Source: Euglena gracilis (lineage: Eukaryota; Euglenida; Euglenophyceae; Euglenales). Taken from it: a stretch of 64,000 bases of DNA. The DNA lies in assembly GCA_039621445.1 (NCBI GenBank), contig CP154956.1, forward strand, positions 59,715,178 to 59,779,177, given 5' to 3'. The translations under genes and the position numbers were made by a program. The notes beneath the pieces are model-generated. The model was not told the origin of the DNA, made no database searches, and worked only from the letters and a program-made list of their open reading frames with translations. Shown here piece after piece: positions 1 through 11,485 of the stretch. The first letter of the stretch is position 1, and each line of letters begins with the position of its first letter.

Positions 1-9
1 CACAGACAT

Positions 10-44
<35 letters not shown>

Positions 45-60
45 GGACAGACAGACAGGC

Positions 61-121
<61 letters not shown>

Positions 122-208
122 GCAAAGAAAGACAGACAGAAAGACAGACAAGACAGACAGACAGACAGACAGACAGAACAGACAGACAGACAGACAGACA
201 GAAGACAT

Positions 209-253
<45 letters not shown>

Positions 254-640
254 ACAGACAAGACAGACAGACAGACAGACAGACAGATACAGACAGACAG
301 ACAGACATACAGACAGACAGACAGACACAGACAGACAGCACAGACAGACAGACAGACAGACAGACAAGACATGACATACAGACAAGACAGACAGACAGAC
401 AGACAGACATACAGACATACATACAGACAGCCATACATACATACAGACATACATACATACATACATACATACATACATACATACATACATACATACATAC
501 ATACATACATACATACATACATACATACATACATACATACATACATACATACATACATACATACATACATACATACATACATACATACATACATACATGC
601 ATGCACACAGACAGACAGACATGCATGGTGCACGATTGCA
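1..640. repeat. (CAGA)n / (CATA)n tetranucleotide microsatellite
   Basis: The stretch is almost pure CAGA/GACA tetranucleotide from 1 to about 410, with scattered one-base losses and gains. It passes through a mixed CAGA/CATA zone into near-perfect CATA from about 440 to 598, then ends in a short CATG/CAGA tail. It starts at the window edge, so the full array is longer. Open frames across it are an artefact of the repeat and are not a gene. Confidence 0.97.
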
Positions 641-2169
641 TGAATACATACAGACGTAAGTGAAAATAAATTCCAACGTAGATGTGCTTCCACATACGGA
701 TATGCAGATTTTCATATGCAAAAATCATCCTGCATTGTTTCTCCTTATCGCTTTCCTTAGTGTGACAAATTGATGGTTTCGTGGACAGATTTGGAAATGG
801 CTTGTTGTTTTCAGGACAGACATGCGTAACCGGGTGAATGATTGCTTAGGGGGGGGGCAAGTGTGATAATACATAATTTTTTGATAGTGATATTGATATC
901 AATAACGATAGCAATGACGATGAAAACAACGGGCATGATTAGGACGATGACAGCTCGTTACCGCTTTCACATCGTCATCACCACAGGCGTAGGTTGCAAC
1001 CCTAACCCGCAACATTGAAAGGACGGCTGAACATCATTGATGGACACTATGCTCAAGCAAACAAGCAACCTCTCTCAAGGGCGATTATTTGCGGAGACCA
1101 GTTCGGCCCTCTGTTCCATCCCTCGCCGTTTCGATTCGTTCCCTCATTTCATCCCTCGCCGTTCCCTCATTTCGGTCCACAACCACCGGATGGCCTTCGT
1201 GGTACTTTGTTTGTCGTCTCGCTGTCACGAGTTGGACGGGTGGCTTGTGTTGATTACATGTGCACTTTTCATTGGGTTGCAAAGCATCGCTTGGTGGATT
1301 TTGTGGTTTCGTGCCTCTCTTGGGCCTAATCCGCATCTTACCCCCCCCGTCTGAGCACCCCCCCGATCCTTCCCCTTTTTTTAAAAGGTCATCTTCGCGG
1401 GGAAGCTCATTTTGTGTGTTGGAGATATTTCTCAAAAATTCAGCATTTTGGAAACTTCTGAAGCTTGCTTTGGTGAGATATTGTCGTTTAATGCCTGTAA
1501 GTTAAACAGTGGGCATTTATGGCCATTTTTGGCTGACTTCGCCCATCGCTTTGGTCCGTTTCCAGTCGTTTATCCCCAAAAGCCCCTCTGTGATCCCTGC
1601 CTGGTAGCAGGACCTCCTCCCTCTGTCGTCTGTCTGAGCATTGGAAGAGAGTAGGTAAGGGGGGGGTGCTTATTTCGCCAAAATATGGGCAAAAACCAGG
1701 GGGATGGTGCTTAGTTAGACAAGGGGGGGAGAAACATGACTGCAAAAAAAACCAATCGGGCACAGAGAAAGGAAATTCTCCTTTTGGGGGGTCTAGAAAA
1801 AATACAATCTTGCTTGCATCTTTCTGCAACTGGAGGATGATCCCGGACAGGGTTTTACTTAAAGGCCCCAGGGAGCCAAGTGGATAGCTTGAACAGAATT
1901 CTTTTTTCGAACCAAGGGGAGAGGGCTTTTTTTCTTTTTTTTTCCAGGGGAGAGGCTTTTTGGTTTTGGTGTGGCTCTCATGCGACCCAAAGTGGCTCAA
2001 AATCCCCCAAAATGATCAAAATGCAGCAGGCACAATCCCATTTTGTGGGGGGTGCACCCTCATTTGGGAGGAAGTTTGGGACCACCCCTTCGAGGTCGCA
2101 CTTGTTAGTGTGCAATTAGCACGTTCGCATTCATCAGGGGGAGTTTACTGGTGGTCGGTCGCTGGAACT
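641..2169. other. No gene recognised
   Basis: Mixed sequence with short overlapping open frames on both strands (for example 1,015-1,354 on + and 1,488-2,000 on -). None has a recognisable motif or GC-rich codon use like the exons elsewhere. The latter part holds several G runs and GGGGAGAGGCTTTTT-like near repeats around 1,915-1,965. I see no supported coding or RNA feature. Confidence 0.6.
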
Positions 2170-2262
2170 CCCCCACTGGGGGGGGGGGGGGGGGGGGGGG
2201 GTCCCCCCGGAGGGGGGGGGGGGGGATTCTCCTCCCCCGGGAGGGGGGGGGGATTCTCCTCC
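2170..2262. repeat. Long poly-G tracts with duplicated spacer
   Basis: A run of about 24 G (from 2,178) is followed by TCCCCCCGGA and further runs of 14 and 10 G. The segment GGATTCTCCTCC occurs twice, between the G runs. Four or more G tracts on one strand could form a quadruplex. Frames through it (Gly or Pro runs) are not treated as genes. Confidence 0.85.
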
Positions 2263-2300
2263 ATTTTTGGCGCAAAGCGCCAATTTTTTTTTGAACCCAA
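2262..2300. repeat. GGCGCAAAGCGCC palindrome followed by T run
   Basis: The 13-base near-perfect palindrome GGCGCAAAGCGCC is followed by AA and a T tract. Close matches (GGCGCGAAGCGCC) occur at about 40,595 and, in inverted orientation, about 60,930. It is a short hairpin-forming motif of unknown role. Confidence 0.6.
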
Positions 2301-2764
2301 AAATTGGACCAACGATGTCGCACAAGTGTTAAAAATCCCTGCACCTCCCCCAGGAAACTGGCAGGTGTTGGCGACCCTGACAGTCCTCAGGCCCTGAACT
2401 GCCCGTCTTAACTGCCGGATTGTCATTAAGGCCGAAAATTATCCCCCCCCTGGAGGGGGGGCTCGGCCGGACCCACCCACCCTACCTTCCCCCCTTCCCC
2501 CTCAGGGGTCCAAGACTAAAAAAAAAACCCCTGAGCCCACGGATGTGATGCATGCCGTGCCGTGCCACCCCCCCCCCCCCCCGGGATGGCTCACTGTCCC
2601 GGCTGTCAGACAGCTGGGAGCCGAAGGGCCGAAAATTTTTGAAGGCGCTATTTTTAGCATTTTCGCGATTTTTGGCCATTTTCGGGGAAGCGTTGGTGGG
2701 TCCCTGGAACCCCCCCCTCCCCCCCCCCCCCGGTCTTAAAAAAAAATCGCTGCGTGGGCTCCCC

Positions 2765-3010
2765 CTCCCCGCCAGCCCCCCAGCCCCCGCACTGCCGTCC
2801 CGGGGGACCGGCCCCCGGCACCGCCGCCTGCCACCGCCGCGGCCACGCCCTTGGTGGACCGCGGCGGGAGGGGGCGCTCCGCTCCCCAGGGCGGGGCGCT
2901 GCCTGCCGGTGGCGGCGCTGCTGTCGAGTGCGCCGGTCCCGCCGTGCATTCCGATGGAACCCCGGCACAGCCCCTGTGGTGCCAGCGCGTGGTTGCTCCC
3001 TGGCAAAGCT
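2765..3010 (+). CDS. GC-rich exon-like island, unidentified
   Basis: About 240 bp of high-GC sequence between a poly-C tract and a T-rich spacer resembles in composition the proven exons of this window. All three forward frames and the reverse frames stay open, so the frame cannot be chosen. The frame reading RCLPVAALLSSAPVP (about 2,895-2,940) is a plausible helical segment but has no recognisable homology. It could equally be GC-rich non-coding DNA. No function is offered. Confidence 0.2.
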
Positions 3011-3530
3011 TACCCCCTTTGCTCCCCCCCCTGCCAACAGGGGGAAAACACAAATGCGTTGTTTTGTGTTTCTTGTGTTTTTGATTTTCGCAAAATTTGT
3101 GCTTTTTGGTGGGTTTTTGCTTTTTTTTGCGTTTTTTTTTCCTGGTGATTTCCTGGTTTGAAACCATATTTTTTGTCATTTTTGGCCAACAAAATTGACT
3201 TTTGGCCAAAAATTCCAAACTTCTTGGACTTTTTGGCCAGCAAATTGCATAATTTGGTTTCAACATGTTTTCCCAAAACCTAATCAAAATGCATCAGAAT
3301 ATAGTCACATGATTAAAGTTCTTACCCTTTTTTCCAGAAAAGGAGAAAGATCCTCTAAGTTCTCTCCATCAAAAAAGTGGGACATCCCGGGGGAGCTCCT
3401 GAAGGAATTTGCATGAACATGTAACCAGCGTTTTTTTTTGAATTTATTTACGTTTTTCTGAGTTTTTTTTGCATCGCGTTTTTCGAGAGCCGTGTTGTTT
3501 AGCCCCCGCCAAATATTTTCGGTTATTGAC
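3010..3530. other. T-rich spacer, no gene
   Basis: Poly-T-rich, low-complexity DNA with repeated TTTTTGGCCAA-like words (3,110-3,250). Nothing coding is supported. A related TTTTT/CCC-rich spacer occurs at 39,240-39,600, including a similar GGGG-GTCCTGAAGGA-TTT-CATG-like segment near 3,385-3,420 and 39,460-39,485. Confidence 0.5.
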
Positions 3531-3531
3531 G

Positions 3532-3692
3532 GCCCGGGAAATTGACGCCCCCGGGCAATTGACGCCCCCGGGCAATTGACGCCCCCAGGCAATTGATGCC
3601 CCCGGGCAATTGTCACCCCTGGCTGTGCCAGCCAATTTGTCACCCCGGTAAATTGTCACCTCCCTCTGTGCTGCCCAATTTGTCACCCCGGC
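3532..3692. repeat. 17-bp tandem repeat (ATTGACGCCCCCGGGCA)
   Basis: Five clear 17-bp units start near 3,541, each carrying GACGCCCCCGGGCAATT, with single substitutions in the fourth and fifth. They grade into related, longer units containing CAATTTGTCACCCCGG (3,608-3,692). CCCGGG is palindromic in most units. Confidence 0.85.
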
Positions 3693-4612
3693 CCACAGAA
3701 GATGTTTGTGAACGTTCTTTTCGCCGACACGACTCGACTGATCTTCTATTCGCTACAACGTGCTGAGAAATGTCACATACCAAATGCTCTGCACAATATC
3801 ACAACCATAGCTGCATTTTTTGCGTGTTCACTGGTGTTTCAGATGGTGTTTTTTGATATCCTCCCCAAGAGGAAGAAGATAGTTACCGATGGGTGCGGTC
3901 AGACTTTTGAAGATTTATGCACATGTTGGGGACTGGAATGTCTTCATTTGGTGAGCGACTGCTGCAAAATGAGTCAGTCCCCTTTCGCGCTGCGTCCCCC
4001 CCCCCCCCGTGCTGCATTGTCACTCGATTTGTTGCACGGCTATCGATAGGAGCAGGCGGGTGGAATTCATCGATCTCTGACCCCGCCCCCAAACTCAGTG
4101 GGAAGGAAGGCGACCATTGCTGTGTCTGTCGCCTGAGCGTGATCCTCAGGGGCTGTCCCCGTTTCCTGCCTCTCCCTTTGACAGACACCGCCAGCGCTGC
4201 AATGGGTCTTTGGGCTCATTTCACCGGCCGTTTGGTCGTCCGGTGGCTGGAGCTCTCACCCCTCCCCTTGTCCAGCAACCAGGCTTGTCCTATGACCCCC
4301 CCCCCTGGGGCCAGATGCCATCTTTGGATACGATGCTGGTTCCATAAATATGGGAAGAAATTGTGTGCATTAATTCCACAGTTTATTTTTTTTGCAATGA
4401 AATGGACAAAAATGGCCCCAAAAAAACCCAGGAAACGCCAAGAGCTTTTTTCTGAAGCCTTTTTGGGCCAAGTTTTGGAAATTTTTAGCCAATTTTTTGT
4501 CAGACCCCCCCCCCCAGCTTTCCCACAAAGCTCCCTGGATATGAAAGTTTGGACCCAGTTTTTTTGTAGGCCAGGGCTGCATTTCCGAGTTGGTCAGAAA
4601 AAACATGGCCAA
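3693..4612. other. No gene recognised
   Basis: A 238-codon open frame (3,917-4,633, +) crosses poly-C runs and C-rich filler. It has no domain, and its composition changes abruptly along its length, so I do not call it. A diverged segment near 4,258-4,300 (CCTTGTCCAGCAACC ... TATGACC) resembles the foldback family described at 5,003 and 10,707. Confidence 0.5.
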
Positions 4613-4905
4613 AGGTGGACAAAAAGCAGTTAAAACTAGTCAAAGGCTGCCAAAGACAGCCAATGGCAGCCAAAGCTAGTAACTAGCAACCAAGATTAGC
4701 CAAAAGTGACAAAGGAATGGCCAAAAGTCGCCAAAACTGGCCAAAATGTCCAAAATAGCCAAAAATGGTCAAACGTTAAAAAAAAAGTCGCCAAAGCAGC
4801 CAAACACCCACCAAAAGTGGCCAGAACAGAATGACCAACAATGACCAAAGTGGCCAAAGTGGCCAAAGAATGGCCAAAAATGGCCAAATTCGAACCCCCC
4901 CCAAA
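4613..4905. repeat. Irregular GGCCAAA-word repeat
   Basis: The word (T)GGCCAAA(A) or CCAAAG recurs more than 25 times at irregular spacing of 8-20 bases, with variants such as AGCCAAAG and CGCCAAAA. A second cluster lies at 5,336-5,395. It behaves as a degenerate short tandem repeat. Confidence 0.8.
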
Positions 4906-5002
4906 GCTTTTTTGGTTGGATTTTTATTGCATTTTTGGCCCACTTTGTCACCCCCCTCGAGATTTTTCGAGATTTTTTCGAGATGTCAAGATCCGTCAAG
5001 GT

Positions 5003-5060
5003 TACCTCCCACCCCCCCCCCCTTGTCCAACGACCAACCCCCCAGTCAATGCGATCTTTT
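5003..5060. mobile_element. Solo left end of TA-C(n) foldback family 1
   Basis: The sequence reads TTACCTCCCACCCC..., then TTGTCCAACGACC (about 5,024-5,036), then a C run and AGTCAATGCGATCTTTTTT. It matches the left terminus and subterminal block of the element at 10,707-11,053. I did not find a matching right terminus downstream, so this is probably a truncated copy. Confidence 0.55.
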
Positions 5061-5335
5061 TTGTATGCGATGTTGGTTAAATAATTGTGGGAATTTATTA
5101 TTATTATTATTTGATTGTTTGATTTTTATTTGACTTGGATTTTTTTTTGCATTTGTGTGTATCAGAGAAGCTCTTTGTTGTAATTTATTTGGATGATAAC
5201 CATACACTGGCTGAAAATACCCAAAAATGGCATGAAAAAAGGCCAATAACTCCAACAATGGTTCCAAATTACCAGAATGACTAGAATGGATGTAAGTGTG
5301 CGAGGTTGTACAAAAAAGTTGTTGAAATTTTGGTG

Positions 5336-5460
5336 GCCAAAATGGCCAAAAATGGCCAAAAATGGCAAAAAGTGGCAAAAAAAAAGGCCAAAAACAGTGC
5401 GATATGGCCATACCCATATATATGGCCATACCCATACCCATATGGCCATACCCAACTGTG
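5336..5460. repeat. GGCCAAAA words and CCATACCCATATGG tandem copies
   Basis: GGCCAAAA repeats are followed at about 5,401-5,455 by alternating TGGCCATACCCATA units, with ATATATGG variants. This gives a short pseudo-tandem array that is also locally palindromic because of CCATATGG. Confidence 0.7.
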
Positions 5461-5819
5461 GCCAAATTTTTGCCGACTGGGGACCATCCCCTGGGGGGGG
5501 GGGGGGGCGGCCAGCAGGTCGGCTGGAAATTTTGAGGTGAAGACCCCAAAACCACCCAAAATGCCATTTTTCTGACCCCCCCAAAAGGCCAAATCTGGCA
5601 AAGGTAATAAAATTAGCAAAGGGGGGGGGGGGGGGTGCAAGAACAGCACAAAATGCCCCACATATGGTAAATTATTTGCGGCCCGGGGTCCTCCCCCCTG
5701 GTCAGAGACGAACATTAAGACGTAGTTGGCCAAGGAGGGATACCCCGCTTATCCCCCCAAGCCAGCTTTTCATTTTCAAAAAACCACAGTCCTCAATCCT
5801 AGCAGACAGTCCGACAGTC

Positions 5820-6017
5820 ATGGGGGGATCGGTCACACCTCACGCAATGAATGGTATGCAAGCGGCTGTTGGTATGCTCCCCAGCCCTTCGCTGTCCCAA
5901 GCTGCGGGCACCACCGCCTCGGCGTCGGCTGGTGGCGCGGTGGCCCCACTGAGAGGTCCACCTGCACTGCTGGTCCGGTTGCCCGCCGCAACTGTGACCC
6001 TCCCCCTCCCCGTGTAG
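5820..6017 (+). CDS. GC-rich exon-like island, unidentified
   Basis: An open frame runs from an upstream pyrimidine/CCCCAG context (about 5,878-5,885) to a TAG at 6,015-6,017. Its peptide is rich in Ala, Ser, Thr and Leu, for example TASASAGGAVAPLRG. Composition is like the confirmed exons, but there is no homology and no ribosomal or splice context strong enough to insist on it. If real it would be a C-terminal exon. Confidence 0.2.
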   Translation: MGGSVTPHAMNGMQAAVGMLPSPSLSQAAGTTASASAGGAVAPLRGPPALLVRLPAATVTLPLPV

Positions 6018-6475
6018 CCCGGCACCGGCAGTCCCGCCCGACTTGGGGCGTTCCTGTTCTGACCTCGACTGGCTGTCCCATGTGTGCATGCGTGATTTGC
6101 CGGCCTTTCTTTCCATGTGACAAATGTCATGGGTTAAGTTGCACAAGTGGTTGGTGTGCACAGGTGCGCAACTCACCAGGCAGACTATTTCTATATTTGC
6201 GCATTTGTACAGACCATCCATTTCCCCCCAGTTTCACAAACACCAATTTCGACTTGCACACGTGGCCTTTCCACAGTTGCACCAATGGTCGGTGTGTGCA
6301 TTTGCCAACACCGACCATTTGCAGAATTGCACCCATCAACTGTTGAATTCTCACAAAGCCAAGTTTTCAGGGCATCGTTTTGGGCTTGCCCCAAATCTTT
6401 CCAGCAACGCCCCGTTTTGAGGAGACAGCCATGGGAAGGTTATTTAGAGGGGTAGGTGTAGGGGGGGGGGGGGGG
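6018..6475. other. No gene; imperfect internal repeats
   Basis: Sequence containing several copies, in both orientations, of GTTGCAC/GTGCAAC, TTGCACAAGTGG and GGTCGGTGT-like words (6,132-6,330). No gene is supported. Confidence 0.4.
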
Positions 6476-6477
6476 GG

Positions 6478-6560
6478 GGTCAGCCAGCAGCCTTTTTCCA
6501 GCCAGCCCAAAATTTCCATCCTCTAAGATGGGCCTTCCTCCAGGGGTCCTTAAGCAACAC
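6478..6560. repeat. Dispersed repeat D3 (AGCCAGCAGCCTTTTT)
   Basis: CAGCCAGCAGCCTTTTTCCA is followed by CCAGCC..., then a segment ending CCAGGGGTCCTTAAG. Relatives lie at 41,465-41,655 (CAGCCAGCACC...TTCTTAAG) and, inverted, at about 63,905-63,990 (TTCTTAAGCCGG...CAGCCAGCCAGC). This suggests a dispersed repeat family. Confidence 0.5.
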
Positions 6561-6574
6561 TCTGCTTGCCAAAT

Positions 6575-6790
6575 GTGTCCATCATTATATAATTTTAATA
6601 GATATAGAGAATAGATATTGGACACTACCGGTATATATATTTTATAATAAATTATTTTTATTCATGTTATAATTGTAATTACGCCCATAATTATTTCAAA
6701 ATTATAATTACGTTTAATAATATATAACATTTTTTACGTATATATTATGGTCCATATATAAATAGTATGACACACAAATAACCATCATGG
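6575..6790. repeat. AT-rich low-complexity segment
   Basis: Over 80 percent A/T, with TTATAATT, TAATTAC and ATATAT words in both orientations. No coding potential is seen. Confidence 0.85.
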
Positions 6791-6837
6791 TTTGCCTGTG
6801 AGTGAATCCCCCTGATAACCTCCCTAAATCCTATAAG

Positions 6838-7000
6838 CCCCTCAAAATAGACCCCCCCAGAATAACCCCCCCCCCTAAATAAGACCCCCCAAATAAGACC
6901 CCCCGACGATTTTCAGCAAAAACCCACAAAGTAGACCCCCCCCAAAACAAGACCCCCCTAGAGATTTTTGGGGGAAATCCAAAATGGCGCCCCCCCCCTA
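6838..7000. repeat. AATAAGACCCCCC degenerate tandem repeat
   Basis: Units of the form (A/T)A(A)TA(A)GACCCCCC recur at 13-20-base intervals (for example 6,874-6,905 and 6,932-6,960), interspersed with longer poly-C runs. It is a degenerate short repeat. Confidence 0.65.
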
Positions 7001-8282
7001 AAACTGTGAAAATGCCCTTAGAATGAGTGTTCTTTTTAACAGTTTTCGATCTTTGCCCATGTTACATGTGCCGAAAGTGGCATTTTTGAAACTTTTTTTT
7101 TTTGCTTGTTGCCAAAAATCGTCCTTTTTTAATTTTTTTGGACCCTCCTGCAGGGAGCTTTTTTTCATTTGGATTTCTCATCAAAATACAAAAAGTAGAT
7201 CCCCCAAAAATTAGACTCCTCCTGGGCATTTTCAACAGCGGATCCAAAAATTCGACCCGGGGTATTATTTTTTGGGGGGTTAGATTGAAAGAAACCGACG
7301 AAGGTTAACCTGCGTGCGATGTATCCCCTCCGCACTGGTTCAATTCCCGGCGCAGAGGTGGCTTCTTGCGGTTCAGCTGTCCCTAACGCCACTGGCATTG
7401 GCTTCCTCTCTCCACAGGGTGGCCGATGCTGTGGCCCGATGGCATGAGACCCCATCGCGATGAGGTTCGGTGACTGCAGTGGCATCGGTCAGGGAGCCGT
7501 CAGTGTGGTGGTGCTCATCAACAACAATGAATTTTTCACCTTTTTTTTTTACTCTACTCTGGGTTTCGGCCTCATCAGGCTTCTTTTGAAATTCAGACCC
7601 CCCCCCAGGGGTGCCACACCAGGGGTCTGGGTGCAGGACGAGCTGAAATAGTCCTGCACGAGCTCTGGAAATTTGGTTGAGAATGGCCAAACTGATGGAA
7701 AATGGGGTTTGAGAGGGGTCTCCTTTCAAGGTACACCTGAAGATTTCTTTGCCCAATGCCCCACGATAAGCAAGTGACTCGAGACTCCCCCTCCTGCGTA
7801 CATACAAGTCTGTCCCCCCCACCCCAAGTAGCCAAGGTTGGCCCCCCAGCCTTGCCTGCTTCAGGGTGCTTTTAGGTGCTTTTTTCTGGGTCACTCATAT
7901 GGACCGCAAGGTGGTGCGGGTGGGTCTTTCCCCGGATCACGCCTCTAAAGGCAGCAGGGGGACAGAGGAATGAAAAGAGAAGGCCAGTGGGCGATGGCTG
8001 GCAATAGCCTGCCCGTACAAGCCGCACTGGCACCCCCTTAATGTCCCGAAAGCTTTTCAGGCCGCGCTTTCGACACGTTTCTCCACGTTTCGCCAAAGTT
8101 CGGCCTGAGTTTGGCTTCCCTAGGGTCGACATGGGGCATAAATGATTCCTAACTTCCTGAGTGAGAGATGCAACCCCAAAGTGACTACCGTAACCTAACC
8201 TTATCAAAAGAAAAATTGTGGGATCCGTCAAATTTATAGATTATATGCCAAAATAAGTGTATGTGTGCTTATAAGCATTTAT
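7001..8282. other. No gene recognised
   Basis: Several open frames on both strands (for example 7,373-7,894 and 7,872-8,231 on -) have no motif. A GGTTCAATTCC box, like the internal B box of tRNA-type promoters, lies at about 7,338-7,348, but no tRNA fold can be built around it. Confidence 0.45.
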
Positions 8283-9262
<980 letters not shown>

Positions 9263-9764
9263 ACCCAGTGCCAAATTCTCCTGCTGTGACAAAAACTGAA
9301 TCCCTTGTCAGTCATCCTCATGTCTGTATCAATTATCTGCATAGCCTATTTTTTTCTGGATTTTGTGAAATGAACTTCCCCAGGAATTTTGTTCATCACT
9401 GCAACTTCCAAGTTGGTATGCAAACGTCCGTGGCATAACCTTTTTTATCTGTCTGAGCATTACATCTCCCTGTTTGCACAGAGTGCAACTGGGGGACCTA
9501 CATACCCAAGCTTGTCTGGAACGGGCAGCCTGGCTTCATTGTTGCTGCATGCCTCCTGGTTTGTGCCTCTATATATGTCTTCAGCACGTGACTTTCTGCA
9601 GAATTTGCATTCCCTTGCTGTTTTCGCATTTTTTTCTGGACCGTTTAAGTAGTTTCCAACCTTACATGAATCTGGGGCCAACATGCAATTTGATGTTGTC
9701 TTCCCAGTGAGGGTGAATCCAACAATATTTGTCTTCTTCACATCGTCCAAGAAGCTGACAGGAT
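9263..9764. other. No gene recognised
   Basis: Unique-looking sequence with short open frames only. Nothing supported. Confidence 0.4.
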
Positions 9765-9766
9765 TA

Positions 9767-10202
9767 CCTCCCCCCCCCCCCTTGTTCTTCGACCACACCA
9801 CTATAACGACCCCCCCCGGTCGCAGGTTGCGGGTTAGGGGGGTCTAACGACCCCCCCCCCCGGTCGCAGGTTGCAGGCCAGGACCAAAAACAGGAGGCTG
9901 GTTTTTTGAGCTTTTATGAAGATGCATCCATGTCTGCCATCTTTTTCCAGGCATTTTTCATGTTCCCCACAGACGCTAATGTTTTGCACACCCGTAGCGC
10001 TTTCACACTGCTTGCTTTGATGTGCGGCACACCCATGACGACAGTTCGGGTCCCCGTTGGTGTCGGTCAATACTGTGAACAACGACCAACCCACTATAAC
10101 GACCACCCCCCGGTCGCAGGTTGCAGGTAAGGGGGGTTTAACGACCCCCCCCCCCCTCCCCGGTCGCAGGTTGCAGGTACCCGGTCGTACGACAAGGGGG
10201 GG
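9767..10202. mobile_element. Foldback family 1 element, diverged copy
   Basis: The left end is TA followed by CCTCCCCCC...TTGTTCTTCGACC and the right end is GGTCGTACGACAA-GGGGGGG followed by TA. The 13-base arms are inverted with about 3 mismatches. Inside are repeated blocks of ACGACC-C(n)-GGTCGCAGGTTGC at about 9,806, 9,846, 10,097 and 10,141-10,175. There is no open frame resembling a transposase, so the element is non-autonomous if mobile. Confidence 0.6.
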
Positions 10203-10704
10203 TACATTCCCCCCCTCCTGTCCTTGACGCAGGTGTTCCATGGCCCACCCCTCCTCCGTGTCAACCGAATACTTCCCATACCCAAAATGCCATTTTCTTT
10301 ATGGGTTAGTGCATATGATATGGCGTGTCCATGACACACACCCCGTGACCCCGTGTCAACCGCATGTTCTCTGTATTTTGGCCCGACACCCCCCTTGGGG
10401 CGAAGGGGGTCCAGAACACACCTCTCCCCCTCCCTCAGGGCCGAGGGGGAGGGTGTGGGGATCTCCCCATAGAACCAGAGTTTTTTTTGTTTCCTGGTAT
10501 TTTGCACCGGCGACTTTATGCTTTTATTATTTGTTTTTATCAATTTGGTAATTTGCGAGAAAAAATCACAGGAATACGCAAGTTTGGGCACTTTTTTTTG
10601 AAGCGCCTCAAAATATTTCTTGTGATTTGCTCTGTTTTTTTTCCCCGGGGGTCTCCCCCTCCCAGGGGGGGAACTACCCCCCCTGCCCCCTCCCCCCTCT
10701 CACT
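10203..10704. other. No gene recognised
   Basis: Mixed sequence with G/C runs and CCCCCTCC-type blocks near 10,390-10,460. Nothing coding is supported. Confidence 0.4.
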
Positions 10705-10706
10705 TA

Positions 10707-11053
10707 CCCCCCCCCCCTTGTCCAACGACCGGCCTTGTCCAATGACCACCCCCCCCGGTCAGTGGCGATCTTTTTTTTCCAGACGTTCGCGTTCTTACCT
10801 CCAGCTTTTTCTCACAGCTTTCATGGCGGATTTTATACCGAGTTAGCCAGCACATACGGGAACCTATGCGTTGGTGCCTTGTTGATTGCCGCACGTTTCT
10901 CCCATTTTTTCATCATGAGTCTGAGAGTTGTGGCCATGTCAGGTATTCATTTTGGGCCGAAGTGGGAGAAAAATTTTGACCCCGGTCTTGTCTAACGACC
11001 CCCCCCCCCCGGTCAGTAGCGATATTTAGTGGTCGTTGGACAAGGGGGGGGGG
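10707..11053. mobile_element. Foldback family 1 element, intact copy
   Basis: TA (10,705-10,706) is followed by about 11 C and then TTGTCCAACGACC (10,718-10,730). The right end is its exact reverse complement GGTCGTTGGACAA (11,031-11,043), then about 10 G and TA (11,054-11,055). A second TTGTCCAATGACC-C(n)-GGTCAGTGGCGAT block follows the left end. A related block (about 10,988-11,024) precedes the right end, so the right terminus is itself a hairpin. Length is about 347 bp with no coding capacity. The TA flanks would suit a mariner-like target preference, but that is inference. Confidence 0.75.
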
Positions 11054-11055
11054 TA

Positions 11056-11470
11056 ACAACACCTTGACAAGGGGGGGATGTACTCACCCATGATCAAGTG
11101 AGCGATCAACGCGTAATTTGGCAAGACACGCCCCCACTTCCCAACGTCACTCACATGTGGGGTTTGCCAAACAGGTCTCCACCATGGGCATCGTTCGGCT
11201 TAGAACAAACCACTTGTTACACGTTCTTTGCCCCTGCTTTGTATCCAACCCCCCCCCCCCTACTACCGTAGCAAGGGGAGAGGGAAGGGCCGGCATGGCA
11301 CGTCACGTTGGCCACCCTCTGCAGCTGCTGCCGGAACCCTCCAGGCCTGGCCTTGCCCGGTTGGGGCATGCCCACCCACCCCCCGGGAAGTGGTCGGCTT
11401 GGCTCCCGCTGGCTTGTCAGGTTGGGAAGTCCATTCACAGGCCCTGGCCGCCAGGTGACAAATCCCGCAG
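11056..11470. other. GC-rich sequence, no gene chosen
   Basis: Overlapping open frames of up to 141 codons occur (11,118-11,543, +). Part of it, around 11,290-11,460, has exon-like composition, but no frame shows a recognisable domain or clear splice borders. Confidence 0.3.
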
Positions 11471-11485
11471 GGGAGGGGGGAGGCT

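Noticed and set aside
980-1010. Telomeric repeat
   Set aside because: CCCTAACCC appears once (and again singly near 45,920 and 50,000). There is no array.
2105-2426. Pro- or Gly-rich small proteins
   Set aside because: Translations of poly-G/poly-C runs, with homopolymer lengths likely unreliable.
7300-7370. tRNA gene
   Set aside because: A B-box-like sequence is present, but the T stem does not pair and no acceptor, D or anticodon stems can be formed.
10707-11053. piggyBac- or Harbinger-type assignment for the foldback family
   Set aside because: TTAA or TTA direct target duplications are not present; the flanks read TTA...TAA, that is, only TA is shared directly. No transposase is seen, so no superfamily is claimed.
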